Part shown: in pieces, positions 36,520-46,042 of the stretch
How the letters are laid out: every line of letters starts with the position of its first letter
How positions within the stretch are numbered: the first letter of the stretch is position 1
Origin: Cryobacterium sp. PAMC25264
GTDB lineage: Bacteria; Actinomycetota; Actinomycetes; Actinomycetales; Microbacteriaceae
DNA: 64,000 nt
Assembly: GCF_019443325.1 (NCBI RefSeq)
Contig: NZ_CP080383.1
Span: 1,116,001 to 1,180,000 of the forward strand
Reading direction: 5' to 3'
Made by a program: the position numbers and the translations under genes
The notes under the pieces: model-generated
The model's input: the letters and a program-made list of their open reading frames with translations, nothing else
What the model was told of the DNA's origin: nothing
The model's database searches: none

Positions 36520-36774
36520 GTGGGCATCAACGACGACGACATCACGACATCTGGCCTGGACCCGAACGAGGGCACCGCCGACGGCGGGGCCAACCCTGAG
36601 GGCCACGACGGCGGCGCCGACGGTTCGGCGGACGCCGGCGAAGGCACCGCAGACGGGGGAGCAAACCCCTCCGGTCACGACGGCGGCGCCGACGGCTCCG
36701 CATCGGGAGAGGGCACTGCCGACGGCGGGGCCAATCCGGAAGGGCACGACGGCGGCGCCGACGGATCCGTCTGA
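36520..36774 (+). CDS. Small tandem-repeat protein, NPxGHDGG motif
   Basis: 84 residues and no family I can name. After MGINDDDITTSGLDPNE it consists of three near-identical 19-residue units, GTADGGANPEGHDGGADGS, at residues 18-36, 42-60 and 65-83. Each holds one His (29, 53, 76), the only ones in the protein. It is very acidic, lacks Cys and aromatic residues, and should be disordered and soluble. It starts with GTG after an ideal GGAGG (36509-36513), and its TGA overlaps the ATG of the cupin oxygenase gene. Strong translation plus coupling suggests that it is a substrate or partner of that enzyme (inference). It has no signal peptide. Confidence 0.8.
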   Translation: MGINDDDITTSGLDPNEGTADGGANPEGHDGGADGSADAGEGTADGGANPSGHDGGADGSASGEGTADGGANPEGHDGGADGSV

Positions 36775-38020
36775 TGAGCGCCGGGCAGCGCGGGCCGAGT
36801 GATCGGCCCGCGCTTGCGCGGTTGCTGCCCGTCTCGCCGGAGGCGTTCGCCGCCGCATACTGGGACCAGACGGCGCTGTTCACCCGCGCCGCCGAACTGG
36901 GCGACGGGCTTGGCGACCTGTTCAGCGCCGACGCCGTCGACGACCTCGTCGCCGGAAGGGGCCTTCGCACCCGTTCGCCCGGATGGCCAGGGCCGGTGTG
37001 CTGCTTGACCCCGCGCGCTACACGGCGCCAGGGGGGCTGGGCGCCGAGATCGCCGACCAGGTGAGCGCCGACAAGGTGCTCGACGAACTCAGCGGCGGCG
37101 CCACCCTGGTCTTGCAGGGGCTGCATCGCACGTGGCCGCCGCTGGCCGAATTCGCCCGCGCCCTCGCAGCCGATCTGGGCCATCCGGTGCAGGTGAACGC
37201 TTACATCACCCCGGCCGCCGAGCGGGGATTCGATCCCCACTACGACGTGCACGACGTCTTCGTGATCCAGGTGCAGGGGGAGAAGCGCTGGCGCATCCAC
37301 CCGCCCGTTCATGCCCGGCCGCTGCGCGACCAGCCGTGGACCGGGCATCGCGCAGCGGTCGAGGGTGCGGCAGAGAAGGTGCCGGCCATCGACGAGGTCT
37401 TCCGGCCCGGTGACGTGCTCTACCTCCCTCGCGGCTGGATCCACTCCGCGACGGCTCTGGGTGGCACTTCCATCCACCTGACCATCGGGGTTGCCGCCCT
37501 CACCCGGCACGACGTGCTGCGCGAGGCCCTGGCCAGCGCGACCGCCGACGAGACGCTGCGCGCGGCGCTGCCGGTGGGCGTCGACCTCACGGATGCGGCG
37601 ACGGTCGCCGCGCTGGTGCGCGCCGCCGTCGACGACCTGACCCGCTACGCCCAGGGCGAGCACCACGACCTGGGCGACACCGTCGGGCGGCGCCTGCACA
37701 CGAGGGTGCGTGACTCGGCCAGGCCCGAACCGATCGCCCCGCTCGCCACGAGCGCTGCGGCGGCCGCGTTGCACGAGGCCACGACGGTGAGCCTGCGCCG
37801 CCAGCTCGATGCCAGGCTCGATCACGGGACGGATGCCGGCACCGTGTCGCTCGTGCTGCCGGGCAAACGCGTGACGCTGCCGGCGGAGGCTGCTGACGCC
37901 CTCGCCCAGGTGCTCACGGGCCAGACCACGCAGGCCGGCGGCCTGGCCGGGCTGGACTCGGCGTCGTCCCTGGTCGTCGCCCGGCGCCTCGTGCGCGAGG
38001 GCGTTCTGGTCGTGCGGTGA
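36774..38020 (+). CDS. Cupin-4/JmjC-type 2-oxoglutarate oxygenase, apparent frameshift
   Basis: Related to bacterial ribosomal oxygenase YcfD/RoxA (uL16 arginine) and human NO66/MINA53 (ribosomal histidines). The Fe(II) triad is visible: His and Asp in GFDPHYDVHDVFVIQVQGE, and the second His in VLYLPRGWIHSATALG. The end (about the last 100 residues) fits the dimerisation and winged-helix part. The first 65 codons (SPEAFAAAYWDQTALFTRAA) and the rest are in different frames. One extra C in the run at 36970-36972 restores GLRTPFARMARAG. It starts on the last base of the repeat-protein stop and its own stop overlaps the next start (GTGA). Confidence 0.85.
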
Positions 38021-39042
38021 GCCAGCAGGCGGGAGGGCCGACCGATCCCGCCGACGCGGCCCGGGCGACCGAACCGGCCCTCGGCTGGCTGCCCTGCAGC
38101 GACAGGTCCCTCGAACGCGACGACCCGCTGCCCGGCACCGCCGGCTACGGCGAGCGGTGGTTCCTCGTGGAGATCGACGGGGCGTGGGGCACCCACGCGT
38201 TCCTGCAGTCCCCGCTCGAACCGGCGCTCGGTCGGGCATTGGTCACCCGGATCGAGTCCGCCGGTATCCGACCGCTGGCCATCCGCCGCACCGGCCGCAC
38301 CGCCCACGAGCGGCGGGCCCAGGCCAGTTGGCGGTGGGCAGCGGTGGATGCCCGGCCCGGCCACGAGCAGATCCGCTGGGGCGCGGTGTCCGACCCCGCC
38401 GAGCTCCTCACGGTGCCGTTGGACGGGGCCGGCGGCGAGCCGTCGACCGAGCCGCTCATCTGCGTGTGCACGCACGCCCGCCACGACCAGTGCTGCGCGG
38501 TCCGCGGGCGCCCGGTGGTCACAGCGCTCGCGCTGGCCCACCCGGACGCCACCTGGGAATGCTCCCATCTGGGCGGCGACAGGTTCGCGGCCACGCTCAT
38601 CCTCTTCCCGCACGGCCTGTACTACGGCCGGATGAGCGCCCAGGAGGCCCCAGCCCTCATCGACAGGTATCGGGCCGGACTGATCGAACCCGGCCGTTTC
38701 CGCGGCCGCAGTTCGCTGCCGAACGTCGTGCAGGCCGCGGCCGCCTTCGCCGCCGGGGAATTCGGGGACGACCGTGTGGACGCCTTCGCCTACCGGTCCT
38801 GGACGGAGTCGGTCGGAGTGCACAGTGTCTACTTCGATCACACATCCGCAGGGCCCGCACCCGCGCCGGCCGTCCAGCCGGTCACCGTCCGCGTCGTCGA
38901 GACGCTCTCCGAGCCGCTCCTCAGCACCTGCGCCGCGACCACGGCGCGCCCGGTGCGCCAGTTCCGGCTGCACTCCATCGACCGCGGCGGGCCGGCACCC
39001 GAGCCGCCCCTGGAGGCGTCGGGGGAGCCACCCGTCGAGTAG
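38017..39042 (+). CDS. Sucrase/ferredoxin-like thioredoxin-fold protein
   Basis: 341 residues, starting with GTG that overlaps the oxygenase stop. The family signature is seen as CVCTHARHDQCCAVRGRPV and WECSHLGGDRFAATLILFPH, where the Cys/His set probably binds a [2Fe-2S] cluster. The first 140 residues and the last 80 are less conserved; the C-terminus has a Pro/Glu-rich tail. These proteins are redox-active but have no settled reaction. In this cassette it may supply electrons to, or maintain, the oxygenase (inference). Confidence 0.82.
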   Translation: MSQQAGGPTDPADAARATEPALGWLPCSDRSLERDDPLPGTAGYGERWFLVEIDGAWGTHAFLQSPLEPALGRALVTRIESAGIRPLAIRRTGRTAHERRAQASWRWAAVDARPGHEQIRWGAVSDPAELLTVPLDGAGGEPSTEPLICVCTHARHDQCCAVRGRPVVTALALAHPDATWECSHLGGDRFAATLILFPHGLYYGRMSAQEAPALIDRYRAGLIEPGRFRGRSSLPNVVQAAAAFAAGEFGDDRVDAFAYRSWTESVGVHSVYFDHTSAGPAPAPAVQPVTVRVVETLSEPLLSTCAATTARPVRQFRLHSIDRGGPAPEPPLEASGEPPVE

Positions 39043-39304
39043 CCAGACGGCTGCTCCGACGGCCCCCGATGGTCGCGCGCGCGACCGCGCGCATACCCGC
39101 CGGCGGCACCCCCCAAGGGGAGGTGAATACGGGACCAAGGTCCCGGTTCAGCTGCCGAACCGGAGAGTAGTGTTCACAACAGAGGGCGAACCACCGGCAC
39201 CGTGGCACTAGCTGGTACCTCGTGGTCCTGCTCTCGTGGCCCGACTGGTGGGATAAACACCCAGTCAGCGGGAAAGCCTCGATCCTACAAGGAGAGCAAT
39301 CCAT
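39043..39304. promoter_or_regulatory. Upstream region of the pyruvate formate-lyase operon
   Basis: 262 bp without a gene. It contains a perfect inverted repeat CCGGTTC-N7-GAACCGG (39143-39163), an imperfect one with arms GACTGGTG / CACCCAGTC near 39253-39276, and a strong AAGGAG ribosome site about ten bases before the pflB ATG. The repeats are candidate binding sites for an oxygen- or pyruvate-responsive regulator, none of which is encoded here. Confidence 0.45.
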
Positions 39305-41572
39305 ATGACCGTTACAGATGGCATCAGAAGCGACCAGCGCGGTCTCGCAGAAGCAGGCCCGGCTGAATTCGTCAGCGGCCCGTGGCAGGACTCGATCAAC
39401 CTGCGCGACTTCATCCAGCGCAACTACACGCCGTACACCGGCGACGCAAGCTTCCTCGAAGGCCCCACCGAGCGCACCACAGGCATTTGGGCCAAGCTGT
39501 CCGCGATGTTCCCCGTCGAGCGTGAGAAGGGCGTCTATGACATCGACGCCACGACGCCCTCGTCCATCACCGCGCACAAGCCCGGTTACATCGACAAGGA
39601 CAACGAGGTCATCGTCGGCCTCCAGACCGACGCGCCGCTCAAGCGCGCGATCATGCCCTTCGGCGGATGGCGCATGGTCGCCACCTCGCTCGAGACCTAC
39701 GGCTACCCCGTGTCGCCCGAGCTCGAGAAGATCTTCACCGACTACCGCAAGACCCACAACACCGCGGTCTTCGACGTCTACCCTCCCGGTGTGCGTCGTG
39801 CGCGCAGCAGCCACCTGATCACGGGTCTTCCGGATGCCTACGGCCGCGGCCGCATCATCGGTGACTACCGTCGCGTGGCCCTGTACGGCATCGACGCCCT
39901 GGTCGCCGGCAAGAAGAACGACCGCGCCGAACTGGACATGGAGCCCTCGACCGAGGACATCATCCGTGCCCGCGAGGAGAACTCGGAGCAGATCCGGGCC
40001 CTCAAGGAACTCGCCCAGATGGCAGCCAGCTACGGCTCGGACATCACCAAGCCCGCCACCACCGCGAAGGAAGCCGTTCAGTGGCTGTACTTCGCCTACC
40101 TCGGTGCGGTCAAGGAGCAGAACGGTGCGGCAATGTCGTTCGGCCGCAACGCGGCCTTCCTCGACGCCTACATCGAGCGCGACCTCGCTGCCGGAACCCT
40201 GACCGAGTCCGGTGCCCAGGAACTCATCGACGACCTCGTCATCAAGCTGCGCATCGTGCGGTTCCTCCGCACCCCGGAGTACGACGAGATCTTCGCCGGA
40301 GACCCCACCTGGGTTACCGAGTCGCTCGCCGGCATCGGTGAAGACGGCCGCCCGCTCGTGACCAAGACGGCGTTCCGCTTCCTGCAGACCCTCTACAACG
40401 TGGGCCCCGCACCCGAGCCGAACCTGACCGTGCTGTGGAGCGACAAGCTGCCCGAGGGCTTCAAGCGCTTCTGCGCCCAGGTCTCGATCGACACGTCGGC
40501 CATCCAGTACGAGTCCGACGAACTCATCCGCAACGAGATGGGTGACGACGCTGCGATCGCATGCTGCGTCTCCCCGATGCGCGTCGGCAAGCAGATGCAG
40601 TTCTTCGGAGCCCGCGTCAACGCCGTCAAGGCGCTGCTGTACTCGATCAACGGCGGCAAGGACGAGGTGTCCGGCAAGCAGATCGCCCCGGCCACCGCGC
40701 CGAACACCGACGAGATCCTCGACTACGACACCGTCTTCCCGGCCTACCTCGAGACCCTCGAGTGGCTCGCCGAGACCTACGTCACCGCGCTGAACTGCAT
40801 CCACTACATGCACGACAAGTACGCGTACGAACGCCTCGAGATGGCACTGCACGACAAGGAAATCATCCGCACCCTGGCCTGCGGCATCGCCGGCCTGAGC
40901 GTGGTCGCCGACTCGCTGTCCGCCATCAAGTACGCCACGGTCCGTCCGGTCCGCGACGAGACCGGCCTGGTTGTCGACTACACCGTCGAGGGCGAATTCC
41001 CCACCTTCGGCAACGACGACGACAAGGTCGACGCCATTGCGGTCGACGTCATGGAACGCTTCATGACGATGATCCGCAAGCACCCGACCTACCGCGACGC
41101 GATCCACACCCAGTCGATCCTGACGATCACGTCCAACGTGGTCTACGGCAAGGCCACCGGCAACACGCCCGATGGTCGCCGCAAGGGTGAGCCGTTCGCA
41201 CCGGGTGCCAACCCGATGAACGGCCGCGACACGCACGGTATGCTCGCGTCGGCACTCAGTGTCGCCAAGCTTCCGTACAGTGAAGCCCAGGACGGCATCT
41301 CGCTGACCAACACTGTCGTTCCGAGTGGCCTCGGCCACACCAAGGACGAGCAGATCACCAGCCTGGTCGGCCTGCTCGACGCGTTCACGTCGGCCACCGG
41401 TTACCACCTGAACGTCAACGTGCTCAACAAAGAGACCCTCGAAGACGCCATGCTGCACCCGGAGAACTACCCGCAGCTGACGATCCGTGTTTCCGGTTAC
41501 GCCGTGAACTTCGTCCGCCTCACCCGCGAGCAGCAGATGGATGTCATCAGCCGCACGTTCCACTCGCACTAA
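39305..41572 (+). CDS. pflB: Pyruvate formate-lyase
   Basis: Cleaves pyruvate plus CoA to acetyl-CoA and formate by a glycyl radical, without oxygen. 755 residues, normal length. The paired active-site cysteines are Cys420/Cys421 in [16 protein letters not shown], and the radical site is Gly731 in [13 protein letters not shown]. The pyruvate-binding region ([20 protein letters not shown]) is intact. Codon use is strongly biased to C-ending codons, suggesting high expression. The activase gene follows 46 bp later. Presence in a largely aerobic lineage points to fermentative or low-oxygen growth. Confidence 0.97.
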   Translation: MTVTDGIRSDQRGLAEAGPAEFVSGPWQDSINLRDFIQRNYTPYTGDASFLEGPTERTTGIWAKLSAMFPVEREKGVYDIDATTPSSITAHKPGYIDKDNEVIVGLQTDAPLKRAIMPFGGWRMVATSLETYGYPVSPELEKIFTDYRKTHNTAVFDVYPPGVRRARSSHLITGLPDAYGRGRIIGDYRRVALYGIDALVAGKKNDRAELDMEPSTEDIIRAREENSEQIRALKELAQMAASYGSDITKPATTAKEAVQWLYFAYLGAVKEQNGAAMSFGRNAAFLDAYIERDLAAGTLTESGAQELIDDLVIKLRIVRFLRTPEYDEIFAGDPTWVTESLAGIGEDGRPLVTKTAFRFLQTLYNVGPAPEPNLTVLWSDKLPEGFKRFCAQVSIDTSAIQYESDELIRNEMGDDAAIACCVSPMRVGKQMQFFGARVNAVKALLYSINGGKDEVSGKQIAPATAPNTDEILDYDTVFPAYLETLEWLAETYVTALNCIHYMHDKYAYERLEMALHDKEIIRTLACGIAGLSVVADSLSAIKYATVRPVRDETGLVVDYTVEGEFPTFGNDDDKVDAIAVDVMERFMTMIRKHPTYRDAIHTQSILTITSNVVYGKATGNTPDGRRKGEPFAPGANPMNGRDTHGMLASALSVAKLPYSEAQDGISLTNTVVPSGLGHTKDEQITSLVGLLDAFTSATGYHLNVNVLNKETLEDAMLHPENYPQLTIRVSGYAVNFVRLTREQQMDVISRTFHSH

Positions 41573-41618
41573 AAAACACCCTTAACACATGACCGGCAAC
41601 GCTAGGTAGGACGAGACC

Positions 41619-42512
41619 ATGACCGCGATCAACCTCGGCTTCCCTAGCGTTGCCTGTCCTGTTGTAGAACTTTCCGGAGAGCACGTCGACCTGTCGGCGC
41701 CCGTCTCCGACGACGTCAGCGCCCTCAACGACGCCGACCGCAAGGCCGAACTGCATACCCTCGAGATGAAGGCCATCCGGGAAGGCACCGTCGCCAGTGT
41801 GCACTCCTGGGAGCTGGTGACCGCCGTCGACGGCCCCGGAACCCGCATGACCCTGTTTCTCTCCGGCTGCCTGCTGCGCTGCCAGTACTGCCACAATCCG
41901 GACACCTGGAAGATGCGCGACGGGCTGGTCACGCCCATCGACGAACTCGTCGCCAGGATGACCCGGTACCTCGGCGTTTTCAAGGCCACCAACGGCGGCC
42001 TCACCATCTCGGGCGGCGAACCGCTCATGCAGCCCGCCTTCGTGAAGCGGATGTTCAAGGAGGCGCACGCCCTGGGCGTGCACACCACCCTGGACACCTC
42101 CGGCTACCTCGGCAAGAGCGCCTCGGACGAACTCCTCGACAACGTCGACCTGGTTCTGCTCGACGTGAAGTCGGGCCTGCCCGACACCTACAAGACCGTC
42201 ACCGGCCGCGAACTCGCGCCCACCATCGCCTTCGGCGACCGGCTCGCCGAGCGGGGCATCCCGGTCTGGGTGCGCTTCGTCCTGGTGCCCGGACTCACCG
42301 ACGCCGTCGACAACGTCGAAGCCGTCGTGGACATCGTGAAGTCCTGGCCCAACGTGGAGCGTGTGGAGGTGCTGCCCTTCCACCAGATGGGCGAGGACAA
42401 GTGGGACCGACTGAGCATCCCGTACCCCCTGCACGGCGTGCACCCGCCGGAGAACGAGCTGCTGAACCGCGTGCGCGGCCAGTTCGAAGCCCGGGGACTG
42501 ACCGTCTTCTAG
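41619..42512 (+). CDS. pflA: Pyruvate formate-lyase activating enzyme
   Basis: Radical-SAM enzyme that abstracts hydrogen from Gly731 of PflB. The iron-sulfur CxxxCxxC motif is in LSGCLLRCQYCHNPDTW, and the SAM-binding GGE is in TISGGEPLMQPAF. 297 residues, about 50 more than the enterobacterial enzyme, owing to an N-terminal extension (FPSVACPVVELSGEHVDLSA) of unknown role before the usual start at EGTVASVHSWELVTAVDGPG. An internal start for the short form is possible, but the ATG at 41619 keeps the operon spacing. Confidence 0.95.
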   Translation: MTAINLGFPSVACPVVELSGEHVDLSAPVSDDVSALNDADRKAELHTLEMKAIREGTVASVHSWELVTAVDGPGTRMTLFLSGCLLRCQYCHNPDTWKMRDGLVTPIDELVARMTRYLGVFKATNGGLTISGGEPLMQPAFVKRMFKEAHALGVHTTLDTSGYLGKSASDELLDNVDLVLLDVKSGLPDTYKTVTGRELAPTIAFGDRLAERGIPVWVRFVLVPGLTDAVDNVEAVVDIVKSWPNVERVEVLPFHQMGEDKWDRLSIPYPLHGVHPPENELLNRVRGQFEARGLTVF

Positions 42513-42575
42513 TCGTCCGCTTCTGGGGCCTTCTGCCAGGCGATACGGGCCCGGCGCCCGCGACACACGGGGGAT

Positions 42576-42609
42576 ATCGGCTTTACGCATATAAATGCGT
42601 GAAGCCGAT
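42576..42609 (+). terminator. Hairpin after the pflBA operon
   Basis: Fifteen-base arms (ATCGGCTTTACGCAT and ATGCGTGAAGCCGAT, one G-T pair) with an ATAA loop, 64 bp after the pflA stop. T-rich sequence (TTTGGCTTTG) follows. It is the likely operon terminator, though it also lies 120 bp before the next gene and could be leader structure. Confidence 0.6.
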
Positions 42610-42730
42610 TTGGCTTTGACCAGCACAAATAGTGTTACGAATTCGAAGCCAGGGACTTTGTACCCTGACTGGGAAAACAGGTTGCTGCCAGACTGTGGAT
42701 ATCTTCAGATTCACAACGAAAGGCAACATC

Positions 42731-43216
42731 GTGTCAACAGCAACAGTTCCGGCCACGGCCCTGAGCGCCACCAAGACCAAGGTCGTCAAGCTCATTGGTT
42801 GGGCCGGAATTCTCGGTGCAATCGTCATGATCGTCGGCGGCGGCGTCGTCTGGGGCGTCGTGAGCTCGCAGCTCGCCGCCGAGAACATCACCGTCTCCGA
42901 GGACGCCGAGTTCCTCGCCGGCGCACCCGTGGTCGGCCCGTTCTCCGCTTACGCGCAGGCGACCATCATCAACCACCACGCCCTCAAGATGGCCGACAAC
43001 AAGACGTACGCCGAGCTCGAGCAGGATGACCCGCTGCGCGCGACGGTCATGAACGCCTCGTTCCTGCGGACCTCGCTGTTCACCTCGGTCGTCTCGTTCG
43101 GCGTCTCGGCCTTCGCCATGGGCATGGGCGTCCTGTCCGGCCTCTTCGGCTGGGCCATCCTGACCCTCGCTCCGGCCTGGCCCCAGAAGACCACGGCCAC
43201 GGGCGTTCGCGCGTAG
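42731..43216 (+). CDS. Small membrane protein of unknown function
   Basis: 161 residues from GTG 42731, which follows GAAAGG. Two clear membrane helices are present: near residues 18-42 (IGWAGILGAIVMIVGGGVVW) and near 125-148 (VSFGVSAFAMGMGVLSGLFG). Between them lies an extracytoplasmic loop with VSEDAEFLAGAPVVGPFSAY and HHALKMADNKTYAELEQDD. Similar actinobacterial proteins are sometimes labelled 'aromatic ring-opening dioxygenase LigA', but no such enzyme motifs are visible, so I do not use that name. Confidence 0.75.
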   Translation: MSTATVPATALSATKTKVVKLIGWAGILGAIVMIVGGGVVWGVVSSQLAAENITVSEDAEFLAGAPVVGPFSAYAQATIINHHALKMADNKTYAELEQDDPLRATVMNASFLRTSLFTSVVSFGVSAFAMGMGVLSGLFGWAILTLAPAWPQKTTATGVRA

Positions 43217-43387
43217 TCGTCACACCTCGTCAACGACCCGGCAGTCTCGGCTGCCGGTCGTTCGTCGTTTCCGCCCTCGACGACCGGCGCCTGCCGTTGC
43301 CGCGGGGCGGTTCGAGCCCCTATCCTGAGCGAGGGGATACCCCCGATCCTTGGCACGGCTATCCTGGGCATCACTTTTGGGGGACCC

Positions 43388-45142
43388 ATGAGCGAGATCC
43401 TTCACTCACGCGCGCGAACCGGTCTGGTCGCGCTGGTTCTCGGTGCCGTCCTGCTGACCGGTACGGCGGCCGCATCCGTTTCACCCGCCACGGCTTCTGC
43501 AGCAGCAGCCTCACCGGCAGCGGCAGCGGCGCGAGTCACCGATGCGGTCTCCACAGCGGTCACGGCCACGGCGGCGACTCCCACGACGCCCGGTTGGCTG
43601 CACACGTCCGGTGGCACCATCCTGACCGCCTCCGGCGCTCCCTACGTGATCAAGGGCGTGTCCTGGTTCGGCATGGAGACGTCGAACTGCGCCCCGCACG
43701 GCCTCTGGACCATTTCGCTCGCGTCCGGACTGGCGCAGATCAAAGCGATGGGATTCACGACCCTGCGGCTGCCGTTCTCGAATGAGTGCCTTGCGGCACC
43801 CGCCACGAGCTCGATCAACTACGCGGTCAATCCCGACCTGGTGGACACGACGCCGCAGGAGCTGCTCGACATCGTCGTGAGCAAGGCCGCGGCCGCCGGA
43901 CTCACCGTCATCCTCGACCGGCACCGGCCCGATTCCGGCGCCCAGTCGGAGCTCTGGTACACCGCGCAGTACAGCGAGGCACGCTGGATCGCCGACTGGC
44001 AGGCGCTGGCCGCCCGGTACCGGAACGACCCGACCGTGATCGGCGTCGACCTGCACAACGAGCCGCACGGACCTGCCTGCTGGGGCTGCGGCAACCCCGA
44101 GACCGACTGGCAGGCCGCGGCGACTCGCGGCGGCAACGCCGTGCTGTCCGTGAACCCCAACCTGCTGATCCTGGTCGAAGGAATCGAGAACCAGGCATCC
44201 GGCACCTCCACCTGGTGGGGCGGTGGCCTGAGCGGCGTCGCTGCGAAACCCGTCACCCTCACGGTGCCGAACCGCGTGGTGTACTCGCCCCACGACTACC
44301 CAGCATCCGTCTACGCTCAGAAGTGGTTCAGTGCCAGCACCTACCCGGCCAACCTCACCTCGGTCTGGGACGCGAACTGGGGCTACATCAGCAAGAACGG
44401 CATCGCTCCCGTGCTCGTGGGGGAGTTCGGCAGCAAGCTGGAGACCACCTCAGACACACAGTGGATGAGCGCGCTCGTGGGCTATCTGGCCGCGAACAAG
44501 ACGAGTTTCGCCTACTGGTCGTTCAATCCCAACAGCGGCGACACCGGCGGGATCGTCGCCGACGACTGGGTCACCCCGCAGGCCACCAAGCTCGCCGCCC
44601 TCGCGCCGCTCGTGACGAGTGGCGCCACCACGCCGATCCCGGCACCGGCGCCCACCCCGACCGCCAGCGCCACGCCCATCCCGACGCCGAAGCCCGCCGT
44701 CACACCGAAGCCCACCGTCACGCCGACGGCGACGCCGAAGCCCACCGTCACCCCGAAGCCCACAGCGACGCCGAAGCCCACCGTCACCCCAAAGCCCTCA
44801 GCTACCCCGACGGCGACACCCACGACCGCGCCGACCGCCGCTGCCGGAGCCACCGTGGCGTGGCAACTGCAGAATGCCTGGAGCGTCGGCTACGTCACCG
44901 AGCTCCTCGTCACCGGCACCACCGGGGTGACGGGCTGGACGGCGACCTGGCCCGACACCAAAGCCACCAGCATCGTCAACGCCTGGGGGATGACCTGCAC
45001 GCTCACGGCCAAGACCTCGATAACCTGCACCGGCTCCGACTGGGCAGCAGTGGTCCCTGCGGGGCAGACGGCACGCGTCGGGGTGCAAGTGGCCGCCAGC
45101 GCCGCTCCGGTCTCACCCGTGCTCACGGTGACGACCCGATAG
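43388..45142 (+). CDS. Secreted GH5 endoglucanase with CBM2-like domain
   Basis: 584 residues. Signal peptide and Ala/Ser-rich spacer (1-65), GH5 catalytic domain (about 68-410), a TPKPTVTP-type repeat linker (about 425-485), and a C-terminal CBM2-like module (WQLQNAWSVGYVTELLVTGT). Catalytic residues fit family 5: acid/base Glu in VDLHNEPHG (about 225) and nucleophile Glu in VLVGEFGSK (about 345). The CBM has only part of the usual tryptophan set. It should cut beta-1,4-glucan outside the cell. The linker DNA (about 44690-44810) is a degenerate tandem repeat. Confidence 0.9.
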   Translation: MSEILHSRARTGLVALVLGAVLLTGTAAASVSPATASAAAASPAAAAARVTDAVSTAVTATAATPTTPGWLHTSGGTILTASGAPYVIKGVSWFGMETSNCAPHGLWTISLASGLAQIKAMGFTTLRLPFSNECLAAPATSSINYAVNPDLVDTTPQELLDIVVSKAAAAGLTVILDRHRPDSGAQSELWYTAQYSEARWIADWQALAARYRNDPTVIGVDLHNEPHGPACWGCGNPETDWQAAATRGGNAVLSVNPNLLILVEGIENQASGTSTWWGGGLSGVAAKPVTLTVPNRVVYSPHDYPASVYAQKWFSASTYPANLTSVWDANWGYISKNGIAPVLVGEFGSKLETTSDTQWMSALVGYLAANKTSFAYWSFNPNSGDTGGIVADDWVTPQATKLAALAPLVTSGATTPIPAPAPTPTASATPIPTPKPAVTPKPTVTPTATPKPTVTPKPTATPKPTVTPKPSATPTATPTTAPTAAAGATVAWQLQNAWSVGYVTELLVTGTTGVTGWTATWPDTKATSIVNAWGMTCTLTAKTSITCTGSDWAAVVPAGQTARVGVQVAASAAPVSPVLTVTTR

Positions 45143-45199
45143 CGGTGACGACCGGCTAGCCAGGACCGTCCGGGTGGGTGACGAGCGGTGATGTCTGGA

Positions 45200-45792
45200 C
45201 TAGTACTCGGTGGCGCCCTCTGAGTCGTCGCCCCAGCTCGCGATCCGCGGCGGAAGCGGATACTCGTGGGTGCCGTTCTCCGCGAGGATCTCGAGATCCA
45301 CCAGGCGGGGCGCGCTCGTGCCGGCCTGGCTCACAAACCAGCCGCCCACGAGCACCACATCGCTGACCGCGGATGCCACGCCGACGCCGGTGACCGTGAA
45401 CATCCCGTAGGCCGGGTCCACGAACCGGGCCGAAATGAGGTCGCCGTGCTGCACGGCCGGGCCGGCGCCCGCCTCGGCGGCGTGCGCCTCGGCACCGGTC
45501 GCAGCGGGCGCCGGCTCACCGTCCTCCTGTTCGGGGAGGCGGCCTCCGGCGTCGCCGTCAGGGCCTGCAGGGACTTGTGCGGCTTGAGGTTCTGCTCGAT
45601 GGAGCGACCACCGATGGTGAGGGTCTTGACCGAGGCGGAGATGAAGGCCGTTCCCTCGATCGTGAACGCGCCGTACCGCTTGGTCAGGAACATCGCGCTG
45701 ACCGAGCTGCCCGACTCCAGGGTTGCGATCGCGTCGGTGAGCAGCTTGACGTTTCGCCTGGTGGGCACATTGGGCATAGCGGGACCGGCCAT
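45200..45792 (-). CDS. Uncharacterised protein, apparent frameshift
   Basis: No family recognised. The first part (MPNVPTRRNVKLLTDAIATL, FLTKRYGAFTIEGTAFISAS, LTIGGRSIEQNLKPHKSLQA) and the second (GDLISARFVDPAYGMFTVTG, DVVLVGGWFVSQAG, HEYPLPPRIASWGDDSEG) share a theme: short beta strands with 'YGxFTIxG/YGMFTVTG', perhaps two copies of one fold. They lie in frames that meet if one C is added to the four-base run at 45533-45536. The full product would be 197 residues. AGGAGG directly precedes the ATG, so expression is likely. It is probably cytoplasmic. Confidence 0.7.
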
Positions 45793-46042
45793 TTTTCCTC
45801 CTGAGAACCTGACACGCCACTCTAACTCGCGGGGCGCATCCCGGTCGTGCCGGTGGGCCTGCCGCACGTCGTCGGCGACCGCTTGTGCGGAGCCATATGG
45901 TGCCCCGTTCGGGGGCTTCGGCAAGCCCCTAGCGCCGGGACGACGCTCGGCTTTGAGTGGAGCTACCGGTGCTCGCTGGTTCACCGGCGTGGGCCGTTGC
46001 AGGCCTCAGACCTAGCCGGCGGAAGGGCAGGACTCGACGGCT
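45793..46042. other. Divergent intergenic region
   Basis: About 250 bp between the unknown gene and the penicillin-binding protein gene. It holds one hairpin, GGGGCTT-CGGC-AAGCCCC (45912-45929), and no recognisable gene. The hairpin's UUCG-type loop suggests stable RNA structure in the leader of the penicillin-binding protein gene, or a terminator. Confidence 0.4.

Noticed and set aside
38921..41569. An 882-codon open frame on the minus strand opposite pflB
   Set aside because: It is the antisense of a highly codon-biased GC-rich gene. Its translation is Val/Gly/Asp/His/Arg-rich without any domain, while pflB on the other strand is unmistakable.
42731..43216. 'LigA aromatic ring-opening dioxygenase' name for the small membrane protein
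   Set aside because: This is a common database label for similar proteins, but the sequence is a two-helix membrane protein without dioxygenase motifs.
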